A stretch of 64,000 bases of DNA from Pectobacterium polaris (lineage in GTDB: Bacteria > Pseudomonadota > Gammaproteobacteria > Enterobacterales > Enterobacteriaceae): assembly GCF_002307355.1 (NCBI RefSeq), contig NZ_CP017481.1, forward strand, positions 1,240,001 through 1,304,000. The letters are read 5' to 3'. The position numbers and the translations under genes are program-made. The notes under the pieces are model-generated. The model was not told the origin of the DNA. It saw only the letters and a program-made list of their open reading frames with translations, and did not search any database. This document shows, in pieces, positions 44,837-54,543 of the stretch (positions are counted from its first letter, which is position 1; every line of letters starts with the position of its first letter).

Positions 44837-47191
44837 TCAGTCCTGTTTTCTCAATAGCCGCAGCGCGTTGGCGGTGACCAGCGCGGTGGCGCCGGAATCC
44901 GCCAGCACGGCCAGCCACAGTCCGGTAATGCCCAGAATGCTGGTGACCAGAAAGACGGCTTTCAGCCCCAGTGCGATGGTAATGTTCTGGCGAATATTGC
45001 GCTGCGTCGCCCGCGACAGGCTAATCATCGCCGCCAGCCCGGTCAGGCGGCTGTGCGTTAAGGCTGCATCAGCCGTCTCCAGCGCCACATCCGTACCGCT
45101 TCCCATCGCAATCCCGATGGTTGCAGCCTTCATCGCCGGTGCGTCGTTGATACCGTCGCCGACCATCGCCACGGGATGCTGCTGACTCAATTCGCTGACC
45201 GCCGTGACCTTATCGGCAGGGAGCAGGCTGGCGCGGTAATCGATCCCTAATGTTGCTGCAATCGCTGCCGCCGCGCGGGGGTTATCGCCCGTGAGCATGA
45301 CGCCACGAATCCCCAACTGCTGCAACGCATCCAGCGCTTCACGTGCATCGTGGCGTAGCGTATCGCTCAACGCCAGCACGCCGAGCAGGTTATCGTCCTC
45401 TTGCACCACCACGACGGTTTTCCCTTCGTTTTCCAGCGTCTCAACCCGTTGCAACCAGTCGGCATCAAGCAGATCGGGCGCGACACGAGTTGGCGCGCTG
45501 ACCTGAATCCGCTTGCCGCCTATCGTGCCTTCCACGCCGACTCCCGCCAGCGCTTTGCGGTTTTCCGCCATTGGCAGGAACGTGCTGCTGGATCGCGCAT
45601 GCTGGACGATCGCTTTGGCAAGCGGATGGTGCGAACCGGATTCCACCGCAGCAGTGCGCGTCAGCAGTGCCGTAGCGCTAACACCCGCGGCGGGCAATAC
45701 GTCCGTCACCTGCGGCTTGCCTTCCGTCAGCGTGCCCGTTTTATCAAACGCGATAGTCTTGATGCTGCCCAGCGATTCCAGCGCTGCACCGCCTTTAATC
45801 AGCGCCCCACGACGCGTTGCGGCGGCTAGCCCGGACGTAATCGCCGCAGGCGTTGAGATCACCAGCGCACACGGACAGCCAATTAACAGCAGCGTCAGGC
45901 CGCGATAAATCCACTCTTGCCACGGCTGCGCCAGCAGCAACGGCGGTACCAGAATCACCAGCAGCGACAGCAGCATGATGGCTGGCGTGTAGTAACGGCT
46001 GAACTTATCGAGGAAGCGTTCTATCGGCGCACGGCGCTCTTCCGCTTCTTCTATCAGTTGCAGAATGCGGTCGATAGCGCTGTTGCCCGGCTGTGACACC
46101 ACGCGCAGCTGCACGACTCGATCGACGCACAGGCTGCCTGCGGCAATTTTCTCACCCGGCGTACGCTCAACGGGAACCGATTCACCGGTCAGCGCGCTTT
46201 CATCAAAGCTGGCGTCGCTGTTCAAGAGTTCCGCATCGGCGGGGAGTCGTCCACCAGGCGCGACTTCAATCACGTCACCGGGAACCAAACTGGCAACGGG
46301 AACGAGGCGTCGCTGCCCGTTGCCGACGACCGTGGCATCTTCGGGAAGCAGCGCCATCAGCGCCGTTACGCCCCGTCGTGCGCGGTTTGCCGCGTAAGAT
46401 TCCAGATGTTCGCCCAGCATAAACAGCAGCAGGATGACGGTGGCTTCGGTGGTGGCGCCAATCAAGAGCGCCCCAATGGAAGCGACGCTCATCAGCGTTT
46501 CAATCGCGAAGGGCGTACCCGTGCGAATGAGCTGCACCGTTTTCTTCAGTATCGGAATCAGCCCGATGATGGTGGTCGCGATAAACGCGATCTGCCCGCC
46601 GCGCTCGCTTAGCAGGGAAAGTCCCCAGCTTGCAGCAGCCAGCAGAGTAAAAAGTATTAAGAAACCATATTCATGTACGAAACGACGTACGGTTGACGTG
46701 TCGGGTGGGGCGAGGGGGAGTGCAGTGTCCTGCAAGGTGAAACCCGCTTGCTGAACAGCATGTTGAACCTGAAGTCGAATATCGGTGTTGGCATCAACAA
46801 CCAATTTTTCGGTGGCGAACAGCACTTTGGCTTGTTCAATTCCGGTGAGATTTTTTACTGCATTTTCGATTTTTCGTGCGCAGCTGGGACAATCCATCCC
46901 GCTGATTTTCCAACTGAAACGCTGGTGGGATCGGGGCCTGTCGCTGTCTCCGCCGTCGGGGTCGTCTGAATCCGCGCTACCGCCGCTGTCTGACGACGAC
47001 TGATCTGTGCCACACGCGCTCTGCACTACGGCGTCAGACGTGTGTTTGGTTGAACAGCAGCTGTGGTCGGCGTGGTTTGAATGCTGCGTGTGCTCGTTGC
47101 AGCAGCTTTTGGCGCTGCGTGGCGCGTGGTGAACGCTGTTATTGCAGCAGGCTGATTTCTCAGAGCTGTGGTTATGTTGATGAGAGTGCAT
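44837..47191 (-). CDS. zntA: Zn(II)/Cd(II)/Pb(II)-exporting P-type ATPase ZntA with extended Cys/His-rich N-terminus
   Basis: A 784-residue P1B-ATPase. The heavy-metal domain has GMDCPSC at residues 101-104, and the transport site is CPCALVIS. The phosphorylation motif is DKTGTLTEGKP, followed by MLTGDNPRAAA and GDGINDAPA. It pumps zinc, cadmium and lead out of the cytoplasm. The start at 47191 follows GGAGG; an in-frame ATG at 47203 lies inside that site. Residues 10-69 hold four 15-residue units with Cys-Cys at 15/16, 30/31 and 45/46 and a single Cys60, plus many His. E. coli ZntA has a shorter Cys-rich stretch. No ZntR operator was found by eye. Confidence 0.95.
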   Translation of the reverse strand: MHSHQHNHSSEKSACCNNSVHHAPRSAKSCCNEHTQHSNHADHSCCSTKHTSDAVVQSACGTDQSSSDSGGSADSDDPDGGDSDRPRSHQRFSWKISGMDCPSCARKIENAVKNLTGIEQAKVLFATEKLVVDANTDIRLQVQHAVQQAGFTLQDTALPLAPPDTSTVRRFVHEYGFLILFTLLAAASWGLSLLSERGGQIAFIATTIIGLIPILKKTVQLIRTGTPFAIETLMSVASIGALLIGATTEATVILLLFMLGEHLESYAANRARRGVTALMALLPEDATVVGNGQRRLVPVASLVPGDVIEVAPGGRLPADAELLNSDASFDESALTGESVPVERTPGEKIAAGSLCVDRVVQLRVVSQPGNSAIDRILQLIEEAEERRAPIERFLDKFSRYYTPAIMLLSLLVILVPPLLLAQPWQEWIYRGLTLLLIGCPCALVISTPAAITSGLAAATRRGALIKGGAALESLGSIKTIAFDKTGTLTEGKPQVTDVLPAAGVSATALLTRTAAVESGSHHPLAKAIVQHARSSSTFLPMAENRKALAGVGVEGTIGGKRIQVSAPTRVAPDLLDADWLQRVETLENEGKTVVVVQEDDNLLGVLALSDTLRHDAREALDALQQLGIRGVMLTGDNPRAAAAIAATLGIDYRASLLPADKVTAVSELSQQHPVAMVGDGINDAPAMKAATIGIAMGSGTDVALETADAALTHSRLTGLAAMISLSRATQRNIRQNITIALGLKAVFLVTSILGITGLWLAVLADSGATALVTANALRLLRKQD

Positions 47192-47487
47192 ATCTTCCTC
47201 CATTGTTGAACCAATCCCATTAGGGCTATTTCATTTGCCATTTTGAACCTGGGCAGTGCTCAAACAAACGCAATTGCGTTTGAACGCCCCTTGGGGCGGC
47301 CCGTAGGGTGAGCGTAGCGAATAATCCTCACGTACTACTGTACGCTCCGATTTCTGCGCGCTGTCCGAGTCCAAACTGGCTGCACCAATAACGCCTACTG
47401 GAATAGTTTCTTAGTGATTACGATTCTCATCAGGAACTTTACACCGCCGCTCAATGCTTAGCCAGATTTTCGTGAGTGCCGCGAACG
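47192..47487. other. Intergenic region with palindromes between zntA and yhhN
   Basis: The region includes a perfect 18-base palindrome, CAAACGCAATTGCGTTTG (47265-47282), and directly after it CGCCCC-TT-GGGGCG (47285-47298). These may end yhhN transcription or belong to a repetitive element. The stretch 47299-47410 looks like an intergenic repeat (GGTGAGCGTAGCG and similar). The zntA promoter must lie at the left end. Confidence 0.5.
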
Positions 47488-48117
47488 TCAGAAATAGAGG
47501 GAGCGAACGATCAGGAAATGGCCGCCAAAATAACCCGCTGCCACAATCGCCTGATGGGCACGGAACGGAAAACGGTAATGGTGAATCAGCCAGGCCGCAT
47601 GGGCGATAAACAGCAGCACGGTGCCCGTCAGCAGGGAGAAATTCGCGTTTGTCCCCAGCGCAAAATACCGCTCGCCAGCAATCCAGACCATCAGCGCCGT
47701 CATGATGATAAATGCGCAAGCGGGCCAGCGCTGTGCTTCCAACCGTCCCCAGATAATAGCGATCAGGATTGCGGCCAGAATGACGAGCGTTAACGCTAGC
47801 GGCCAGAAGAACGTGAGTGAAATTTGTCCGGTAAAAAAGCTAATGGTGTACAGCAGATGGGAGAGAAAATAGGCGCCAAACGCGTAAAGCAGGCGCTGAG
47901 TTGGCAGCAACAGCAGGGTGTCTGCGGCCAGCGTGGCCAGCAGCCCCAGCACAATCAGATAGCCCGGCACACCAAGCAGCGGCGTTTGCCAGGCCAGAGC
48001 CAGCAGCAGTAGCATGGTGACCGGTTTGAATAACCAACGCTGCCACGTTGGACCACGGTAGCTGGCGTCCACATACAACCAACCAGAAAAAAGCACAGCA
48101 ATAAATGACCAAAGCAT
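47488..48117 (-). CDS. yhhN: YhhN family membrane protein (lysoplasmalogenase-like)
   Basis: A 209-residue protein with about eight membrane helices ([21 protein letters not shown] start, a [14 protein letters not shown] LAADTLLLL segment and HLLYTISFF). The family (TMEM86/YhhN) includes mammalian lysoplasmalogenase, but the bacterial substrate is not proven. It is monocistronic and divergent from the DUF1820 gene. Confidence 0.87.
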   Translation of the reverse strand: MLWSFIAVLFSGWLYVDASYRGPTWQRWLFKPVTMLLLLALAWQTPLLGVPGYLIVLGLLATLAADTLLLLPTQRLLYAFGAYFLSHLLYTISFFTGQISLTFFWPLALTLVILAAILIAIIWGRLEAQRWPACAFIIMTALMVWIAGERYFALGTNANFSLLTGTVLLFIAHAAWLIHHYRFPFRAHQAIVAAGYFGGHFLIVRSLYF

Positions 48118-48308
48118 AGCGTGTCCTTTTTGTGTTTTTGTTTGTGTCAGGATAAAAATAAACCGTTCTTTGTTCAGTGTAGGGGATTGTGGGGAAGTTA
48201 AACAACACGGGGTGAGACGGATGCGACTTCTGTGAGCTTCATGTTATGTTATCGCCTGTTTTTATTGTAGATGGGCGCCGTGAAGTCTCGAAGGGAGCAT
48301 TGAGTTGA

Positions 48309-48629
48309 ATGAGTAATGAATCCGCGCTTTATCGTATTCAATTTATAAATAACGGTAAGAATTACCAGCTTTACGTGCGTGAGTTGGTGCAGAGCAGCCT
48401 GTTCGGTTTTATTGAAATTGCCGACTTTGTGTTTGATAGCCAGTCAACGGTGTTGGTTGACCCGTCAACCGAGAAACTGAAAACGGAATTCTCCGGCGTT
48501 AACCGCAGTTTTATTCCTCTACAGGCGATCATTCGCATCGATGCCGTGACGGAAAAAGGCAGCGCCCGCATTTCTGATTTAGGCGATAACGTTACCGCAT
48601 TTCCTTATCTTCCCGGCAAGAAACCCTGA
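48309..48629 (+). CDS. DUF1820 family protein
   Basis: A 106-residue cytoplasmic protein, YRIQFINNGKNYQLY...LFGFIEI-x-DF-x-F...LVDPS-x-EKLK-x-EF-x-GV-x-R-x-FIPLQAIIRIDAV, the DUF1820 pattern best known from Pseudomonas and Xanthomonas. The function is unknown. It joins the following gene with a one-base stop/start overlap, implying co-translation. Confidence 0.8.
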   Translation: MSNESALYRIQFINNGKNYQLYVRELVQSSLFGFIEIADFVFDSQSTVLVDPSTEKLKTEFSGVNRSFIPLQAIIRIDAVTEKGSARISDLGDNVTAFPYLPGKKP

Positions 48630-48988
48630 TGAATGACTTTCCCTGGCTGTTGGCCTTGGCCGTCGGTGCGATTTTGGTGCTGGCGGCGCGGCAATATCGA
48701 CGCCAACGCCAGCGGGAAGCGCAGAATGACGCGGCTCCGCTGCGGATCGTGGCCGCTGAGGTGAAACACAAACGCGAATTTCCCCGTAGCCGTCGACGGG
48801 CGCGCGAACATCAGGTGATGGTTGTAGAGGATATGCTTTATGAGGTCACGTTCAGACCGATTACCGGCGGCGCGACCATCACGCTGCGCCTTGAAAATGC
48901 GGATTATCACCAGCTTGATACTGGCATGCAGGGGTCGTTGCAGCTAAAGGGCACACGCTTTATCCGCTTTGTGCCCCAGCAGAAGTAG
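48629..48988 (+). CDS. yhhM: DUF2500 family protein YhhM
   Basis: A 119-residue protein with one N-terminal membrane helix (WLLALAVGAILVLAA) and a basic linker. The DUF2500 core holds Y-x-V-T-F-style YEVTFRPITGG, LRLENADYHQLDTGMQGSLQLKGTRFI. The function is unknown. It follows DUF1820 with a one-base overlap and converges with yhhL, four bases away. Confidence 0.85.
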   Translation: MNDFPWLLALAVGAILVLAARQYRRQRQREAQNDAAPLRIVAAEVKHKREFPRSRRRAREHQVMVVEDMLYEVTFRPITGGATITLRLENADYHQLDTGMQGSLQLKGTRFIRFVPQQK

Positions 48989-48991
48989 TGA

Positions 48992-49270
48992 TTACGACTT
49001 CGGTGGTTTAGGCTGCTTTTTCTGCCACGCCAGCAGTTCAAACACGCCAAAAAGGAAAATGCGTGCCTGAAGTGCGCGGCTCAGCGCGGGGCTGTCTTTC
49101 GGCTGGCTGGATTTTAACAGCAGCAGTTGAAAACCATGCATCAGGATCATAAACACCATCGCCACGGTCATGAAGATATTCAACGGCTTGGGGAACGGTT
49201 GAATCAGGTTAAGTAACAAAAATCCCCACACGCCCAGCATCAATAGCCTGCCAAGGTTAATCAAAATCAT
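48992..49270 (-). CDS. yhhL: DUF1145 family membrane protein YhhL
   Basis: A 92-residue protein with three hydrophobic segments (LINLGRLLMLGVWGFLLLN, PLNIFMTVAMVFMILMHG) and a Lys/Pro-rich end. It matches E. coli YhhL (DUF1145) in order and length. The function is unknown. It lies 26 bases after rsmD on the same strand and is likely co-transcribed. Confidence 0.85.
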   Translation of the reverse strand: MILINLGRLLMLGVWGFLLLNLIQPFPKPLNIFMTVAMVFMILMHGFQLLLLKSSQPKDSPALSRALQARIFLFGVFELLAWQKKQPKPPKS

Positions 49271-49296
49271 CTCTTACCCTTACGTTGCTGCGAAGA

Positions 49297-49872
49297 TCAT
49301 TGACGAATGTATAAACGGTAGGCGACTTGACCCGCAATTTTCTCACGGTGCAGTTGCCAATTTTCCGGGATAGTCAGCTGCGCATTTTCCGCCTCTGTTT
49401 CCACGTAAATCCACGCGTCGGGTGCCAGCCAACCCTGTTGTTCCAGCAGGGCAAGCGTGTTGTTCAGCAGCTCTTTGCGAAACGGTGGATCGAGAAACAC
49501 GACGTCAAACGGCGTGCCCGGCTTCGCCAGCCAGCTCAGGGCATCAGTATTGACCACCTCGGCGTTTTCCGCCCGAAGCAACGCCAGATTTTGCGTTAAC
49601 TGCTGCGCGACTGCACGCTCCATCTCCAATAATGTGGCGTGTTCAGCATAACGGGATAAGGCTTCCAGCCCGAGCGCGCCGCTGCCAGCAAAGCAGTCTA
49701 GGCAGCGTGCCTGTTGAATAACGGGAGCCAGCCAGTTAAACAGCGTTTCCCGCACGCGATCGGTGGTGGGACGTAAACCGGGGCTATCAGGAACCGGAAG
49801 TTTTCTGCCGCGCCATTGACCACCGATGATTCGGATTTGTCCGGCGGCTGACGATGCATTTTTTTTAGCCAT
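49297..49872 (-). CDS. rsmD: 16S rRNA (guanine966-N2)-methyltransferase RsmD
   Basis: A 191-residue SAM-dependent methyltransferase. The start IRIIGGQWRGRKLPV, LRPTTDRVRETLFNWL, the SAM site LDCFAGSGALGLEALSR and the catalytic motif FLDPPF are those of RsmD. It methylates G966 of 16S rRNA in the 30S subunit. It is divergent from ftsY, as in E. coli. Confidence 0.96.
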   Translation of the reverse strand: MAKKNASSAAGQIRIIGGQWRGRKLPVPDSPGLRPTTDRVRETLFNWLAPVIQQARCLDCFAGSGALGLEALSRYAEHATLLEMERAVAQQLTQNLALLRAENAEVVNTDALSWLAKPGTPFDVVFLDPPFRKELLNNTLALLEQQGWLAPDAWIYVETEAENAQLTIPENWQLHREKIAGQVAYRLYIRQ

Positions 49873-50221
49873 AGCTCACAGGGTTATTGTTGTGCCGCAT
49901 CATCGTGGTGTGGATGCGGGCAGGAAATTTCTGGCGCTATTCTAGCGGCGGTTACGTGTAGAGGGAATGTTAAGATGGACGTTAAGGCGCTTAACTCAAA
50001 ATTTTGTGCTGTCTGCGGGCTTTCGATAACGCGCGGCGTTTGACACACTTCGTTACGGACATTGCCTTTCGTTACGAAGATTGTCGGCAGCACCGAGAAT
50101 TGTCTGTCATTGCCCCCGTTGGCTGCGTGTTGCTGTCGGCAGGAAAGTGTTAAACTTGTTGTTTAAATATGATTTTCATTGATTGATTCGCTGCGGTGAG
50201 CAGCGTGGAGCGCGATCGCAC
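49873..50221. other. Divergent promoter region of rsmD and ftsY
   Basis: This 349-base gap must hold promoters for rsmD-yhhL and for the ftsYEX unit. I find no small gene or RNA that I can support. Confidence 0.5.
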
Positions 50222-51672
50222 ATGTCAAAAGAAAAGAAGCGCGGTTTTTTTTCCTGGCTGGGATTAGGGAAACAGGAAGAAAAACAACAAGAGCAACCTC
50301 AGCCAGTTGTTGAAGAACAGCCGTCAGCGGCGGAATCAGATGCTGCTGCATCGGTTCACCAGACCGTTGAGCACGCGCCGGAGCAGGTAGAGAAACCGCT
50401 GCCGGAAGCGCCTGTCGTTGAAGAAGAGATAAAGGTTGAAGCGGAAGCGCTAATCCAACCTGCCGCCGAGCGTGATGTTACCGCAGCGGCTGACGAACCG
50501 GCCGTCGCTGTCCCTGAACCCGTCGTATCGGCTCCCATTATTCCTGAAACAGACGATCGTGACCCGATCGATCATGACGTTCTCGATCGGGATGTCGTCG
50601 ATCCGATCGTGCAGACTGAGATCGCCGAAAGCGCGACGGTGGTTGATGCAGAGCCGGACGTTGCGCAGCAGGAAGAGCAAGAATACGAAGAACCAGAACA
50701 GGTGCAGCCAGACGATGTGCCTGTCGTGGCGCAAGAGCAGGAACGTCCGACGAAAGAAGGTTTCTTCGCTCGTCTGAAACGTAGTCTGGTGAAAACGCGC
50801 CAGAACCTCGGTTCCGGATTTATCGGATTGTTTCGCGGTAAGAAAATCGACGACGATCTGTTTGACGAACTGGAAGAACAGTTGCTGATTGCCGACGTCG
50901 GGGTTGAGACGACCCGTAAGATCATCGGCAGCCTGACAGAGCACGCCAGCCGCCGCCAACTGAAAGATGCTGATACGCTTTTTGTGAAGCTGAAAGAAGA
51001 AATGGCGGAGATTCTTGCTAAGGTGGACGCCCCGCTGAATATCGAAGGCAAAACACCGTATGTCATTCTGATGGTTGGCGTTAATGGCGTGGGTAAAACC
51101 ACCACCATCGGGAAAATGGCACGTCAGTTCCAGGCGCAGGGCAAATCCGTGATGCTGGCGGCGGGGATACCTTCCGTGCGGCGGCGGTCGAGCAGCTTCA
51201 GGTCTGGGGACAGCGCAATAACGTGGCGGTGGTGGCGCAGCATACCGGTGCGGATTCGGCATCGGTGATTTTCGATGCGATTCAGGCCGCGAAAGCGCGC
51301 GGCGTTGATGTCCTGATCGCGGACACCGCGGGTCGCTTGCAGAACAAAGCGCACCTGATGGAAGAGCTGAAAAAGATTGTGCGCGTGATGAAGAAGCTGG
51401 ACGAAGACGCGCCGCATGAAGTGATGCTGACGTTGGATGCGAGCACCGGGCAGAACGCAGTGAGTCAGGCCAAGCTGTTTAATGAAGCGGTTGGGCTGAC
51501 GGGTATTACCTTAACTAAGCTGGACGGTACCGCGAAAGGCGGGGTGATTTTCGCCATTGCCGACCAGTTCGCTATTCCTATCCGCTATATTGGGGTAGGT
51601 GAAGGTATTGAAGATTTACGGCCATTCAAGGCCGACGATTTTATTGAGGCACTTTTTGCCCGAGAGGATTAA
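50222..51672 (+). pseudogene. ftsY: Signal recognition particle receptor FtsY with a one-base frameshift
   Basis: The gene starts MSKEKKRGFFSWLGLG (50222), has a long Glu/Pro/Val-rich acidic domain and the SRP GTPase NG domain (DLFDELEEQLL, GVNGVGKTTTIGK). After VMLAAG (51151-51166) the frame breaks: one base is missing in or near the G run at 51163-51166, where GDTFRAAAVEQLQ is expected. The frame ends at 51268. The correct frame continues from GAT at 51166 to the stop at 51672 with DTFRAAA, DTAGRLQ, TLDASTGQNA and TKLDGTAKGG. Repairing the base gives 483 residues. FtsY is essential in E. coli, so a sequence error is the first suspect; otherwise frame repair by slippage would be needed. It is first in the ftsY-ftsE-ftsX operon. 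Confidence 0.93.
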
Positions 51673-51677
51673 AACGG

Positions 51678-52349
51678 ATGATTCGTTTTGAACAGGTCAG
51701 TAAAGCTTACCTCGGTGGGCGTCAGGCATTGCAAGGGGTGGATTTCCATCTGCGCCCAGCGGAAATGGCGTTCCTGACCGGTCATTCCGGCGCAGGGAAA
51801 AGTACCCTGCTGAAACTGATTTGTGGCATTGAACGTCCCAGCGCGGGTCAGATTTTGTTTGGCGGCCACAATATCAGCCGCCTGAAAAAACGCGAAGTCC
51901 CGTTCTTGCGACGTCAGATCGGCATGATCTTTCAGGATCACCATCTGTTGATGGAACGCACGGTCTATGACAACGTCGCGATGCCGCTCATCATCGCGGG
52001 TGCCAGCAGTGAGGATATCCGTCGCCGGGTATCCGCCGCGCTGGACAAGGTTGGCCTGCTGGATAAAGCGAAAAACTATCCTATCCAGCTGTCCGGTGGT
52101 GAGCAGCAGCGCGTTGGCATTGCGCGCGCGGTGGTGAACAAACCTGCGGTGTTACTGGCGGATGAACCGACCGGTAACCTCGACGAAGCGCTGTCAGAAG
52201 GCATTTTGCGCCTGTTTGAAGAATTCAATCGCGTTGGCGTTACCGTCCTGATGGCGACGCATGACACTGGGCTGATCGCCCGCCGTAATTACCGTGTGCT
52301 GACGCTGTCGGATGGCCGCATGGTGGGGGGAAACCACAATGGCGAATAA
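51678..52349 (+). CDS. ftsE: Cell division ATP-binding protein FtsE
   Basis: A 223-residue ABC ATPase. The Walker A motif is GHSGAGKST, the signature [14 protein letters not shown], the Walker B motif [12 protein letters not shown] and the switch His in MATHD. FtsE with FtsX works at the septum to activate murein hydrolases through EnvC. It starts five bases after ftsY and overlaps ftsX by 11 bases. Confidence 0.96.
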   Translation: MIRFEQVSKAYLGGRQALQGVDFHLRPAEMAFLTGHSGAGKSTLLKLICGIERPSAGQILFGGHNISRLKKREVPFLRRQIGMIFQDHHLLMERTVYDNVAMPLIIAGASSEDIRRRVSAALDKVGLLDKAKNYPIQLSGGEQQRVGIARAVVNKPAVLLADEPTGNLDEALSEGILRLFEEFNRVGVTVLMATHDTGLIARRNYRVLTLSDGRMVGGNHNGE

Positions 52350-53307
52350 CGTCCGTAATGCGAAAAAGCCTGTCGCAAAAGCCAAAGCGCTGCGCGGTGG
52401 CTGGCAGGAACAGTGGCGCTATGCCTGGACGAATACGCTGGCTGATATGCTGCGTCAGCCGCTGGCTACCTTTCTGACCGTGATGGTCATCGCTATTTCG
52501 TTGGCGTTGCCCAGCATCTGCTATCTGGTATGGAAAAACGTCAGTCAGGCTGCTACACAGTGGTATCCCTCGCCTCAGCTGACGGTGTATCTGGATAAAT
52601 CGCTGGATGACAACGCGGCGCAGGCGGTTATCACGCAGCTTCAATCTGAAGACGGCGTCGATAAAGTCAATTACCTGTCGCGCAATGAAGCGATGGGCGA
52701 ATTCCGCAACTGGTCCGGTTTTGGTGGCGCGCTCGATATGCTGGAAGAGAACCCGCTGCCAGCCGTGGCGATTATCACGCCGAAAATGAGTTTTCAGGAT
52801 TCCACCACGCTGACGACGTTGCGCGACCGAGTGGCGGCGACGCAGGGCGTGGATGAAGTACGGATGGATGACAGCTGGTTTGCACGGCTGGTGGCATTGA
52901 CCAATTTGGTCGGGCAAATTTCCGCGATGATTGGCATCCTGATGATCGTCGCCGTCTTCTTGGTGATCGGCAACAGCGTGCGTTTGAGTATTTTCAGCCG
53001 CCGCGAAACCATCAACGTGATGAAGCTGATCGGTGCGACGGACGGTTTTATTCTGCGTCCGTTCCTGAATGGTGGGGCAGCGATGGGCGTGGGCGGCGCG
53101 GTACTGTCGCTGATTTTATCGCAGGCGCTGGTCTGGAAGCTGGATGCCGTGGTGGCGCAGGTTGCCGCTGTTTTTGGTACGACGTTTGCCGTCAAAGGGC
53201 TGAGCTGGGATGAATCTCTGCTGCTGCTGTTAATCGCCGGCATGATTGGCTGGTTGGCCGCCTGGCTTGCAACGGTGCAACATTTACGCCGTTTTACACC
53301 ACAGTAA
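52339..53307 (+). CDS. ftsX: Cell division permease FtsX
   Basis: About 322 residues with four membrane helices and a large periplasmic loop after the first. Blocks seen are [43 protein letters not shown], and [24 protein letters not shown]. The start at [11 protein letters not shown] (52339) is the ATG inside ftsE; the frame to 52312 adds unconserved residues. It partners with FtsE and EnvC. Confidence 0.95.
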   Translation: MANNVRNAKKPVAKAKALRGGWQEQWRYAWTNTLADMLRQPLATFLTVMVIAISLALPSICYLVWKNVSQAATQWYPSPQLTVYLDKSLDDNAAQAVITQLQSEDGVDKVNYLSRNEAMGEFRNWSGFGGALDMLEENPLPAVAIITPKMSFQDSTTLTTLRDRVAATQGVDEVRMDDSWFARLVALTNLVGQISAMIGILMIVAVFLVIGNSVRLSIFSRRETINVMKLIGATDGFILRPFLNGGAAMGVGGAVLSLILSQALVWKLDAVVAQVAAVFGTTFAVKGLSWDESLLLLLIAGMIGWLAAWLATVQHLRRFTPQ

Positions 53308-53318
53308 GCGTTTTCTGG

Positions 53319-53324
53319 TATAAT
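53319..53324 (+). promoter_or_regulatory. Extended -10 promoter, likely rpoH P1
   Basis: TATAAT preceded by TG at the extended -10 position. It lies 12 bases after the ftsX stop, in the place of the sigma-70 P1 promoter of E. coli rpoH. No good -35 is seen. Confidence 0.55.
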
Positions 53325-53475
53325 TATCCCCTGTAATTCAGACCGTATTGCAGGGGAAATTTCCTCAGCGACATCTCTTCTTTGTTCTTCCCGCTGTATT
53401 TTCCCTTGGTTTCTCGTGCGTTAATGTCTCGTTTTTCTCCTGCTTGATCTCTGGCATGAGGTGAATAAAATGAGA

Positions 53476-53503
53476 GGAACTTGCGAGCGAAATCACAGTC
53501 TGA
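53476..53503 (+). promoter_or_regulatory. Sigma-E (RpoE) promoter of rpoH
   Basis: GGAACTT is followed after 16 bases by TCTGA, a full match to the sigma-E consensus (GAACTT-N16-TCTGA). It corresponds to the E. coli rpoH P3 promoter active under extreme heat and envelope stress. It lies about 160 bases before the ATG. Confidence 0.85.
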
Positions 53504-53661
53504 ATAGACAGATTTTAGGATTTGATTAATCTGGTTTTAAGGTTTTTCTTAAAATAAGCTTTAAGGTGCCGTGTTTTGCCATCTTCGCGCAAAACGATGC
53601 GGTGAAGCAGTGCTAAGATAACCAACTGCAATATGACGAGTAGAGCAACTGAGAGGGTTGA

Positions 53662-54519
53662 ATGACCAAAGATATGCAAACTTTCACCTTAGTTCCCCAG
53701 GGCAGTCTGGAAGGGTATATTCGTGCCGCCAATGCCTATCCGATGCTGACGGCGGAGGAAGAGCGGGCGCTGGCTGAACGGCTGCATTATCAGGGCGATC
53801 TGGAGGCTGCTAAGCACCTGATTCTGTCACACCTGCGTTTTGTTATTCACGTTGCCCGTAACTATTCCGGCTACGGCCTGCCGCAGGCGGACCTGATTCA
53901 GGAAGGGAACATCGGCCTGATGAAAGCGGTACGTCGCTTTAATCCTGAAGTTGGTGTGCGTCTGGTTTCTTTCGCCGTGCATTGGATCAAAGCCGAAATT
54001 CATGAATACGTGCTGCGTAACTGGCGTATCGTGAAAGTCGCAACCACGAAAGCACAGCGTAAGCTGTTCTTTAACCTGCGTAAGTCTAAAACTCGCCTCG
54101 GCTGGTTTAATCAGGATGAAGTCGAACTTGTCGCGCGTGAGCTTGGTGTGACCAGCAAAGACGTGCGTGAGATGGAATCCCGGATGGCGGCGCAGGACAT
54201 GACGTTCGATCCGACGCCGGAAGAGGATTCGCACGACGGCAAGGCGATGTCGCCGATGCTTTACCTACAGGATAAATCGTCTGACTTTGCCGATGGCATT
54301 GAAGAAGATAACTGGGAAACGCATGCGGCCGATAAGCTCACCTACGCGCTGGAAGGGCTGGACGAACGCAGCCAGCACATTATTCGCGCCCGCTGGTTGG
54401 ATGATGACAACAAATCCACCTTGCAGGAACTAGCCGATCAATACGGCGTTTCCGCAGAGCGTGTGCGTCAGTTAGAAAAGAATGCGATGAAAAAACTGCG
54501 AGCGGCGATAGAAGCCTAA
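53662..54519 (+). CDS. rpoH: Heat-shock sigma factor RpoH (sigma-32)
   Basis: A 285-residue sigma-70 family protein. Region 2 includes [37 protein letters not shown], and the RpoH box is [12 protein letters not shown]. Region 4 with its helix-turn-helix is [29 protein letters not shown]. It directs transcription of chaperone and protease genes. As in E. coli, the early coding region and leader may form the thermosensor hairpin, but I did not fold it. A terminator follows the stop. Confidence 0.97.
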   Translation: MTKDMQTFTLVPQGSLEGYIRAANAYPMLTAEEERALAERLHYQGDLEAAKHLILSHLRFVIHVARNYSGYGLPQADLIQEGNIGLMKAVRRFNPEVGVRLVSFAVHWIKAEIHEYVLRNWRIVKVATTKAQRKLFFNLRKSKTRLGWFNQDEVELVARELGVTSKDVREMESRMAAQDMTFDPTPEEDSHDGKAMSPMLYLQDKSSDFADGIEEDNWETHAADKLTYALEGLDERSQHIIRARWLDDDNKSTLQELADQYGVSAERVRQLEKNAMKKLRAAIEA

Positions 54520-54543
54520 TCGCTCTCATCGTCTCTTTCTGTA

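Larger units (their letters stand above)
53308..53661. other. rpoH promoter region
   Basis: The gap contains an extended -10 promoter (TGGTATAAT, with TATAAT at 53319-53324) just after ftsX and the sigma-E promoter at 53476. A GAGAGGG ribosome-binding site precedes the rpoH ATG. Multiple promoters are known for rpoH in E. coli, so this layout is expected. Confidence 0.7.

Noticed and set aside
47192..47300. ZntR operator in front of zntA
   Set aside because: I looked for the long-spaced MerR-type dyad known from E. coli zntA (ACTCTGGAG...CTCCAGAGT-like) and did not find it by eye.
47411..47719. 102-codon open frame overlapping the yhhN end
   Set aside because: Out of frame with yhhN, no ribosome-binding site, and no conserved pattern.
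51160..51275. Programmed frameshift in ftsY
   Set aside because: No slippery heptamer with a downstream pseudoknot is apparent, and FtsY is not known to use recoding; a missing base is the simpler reading.
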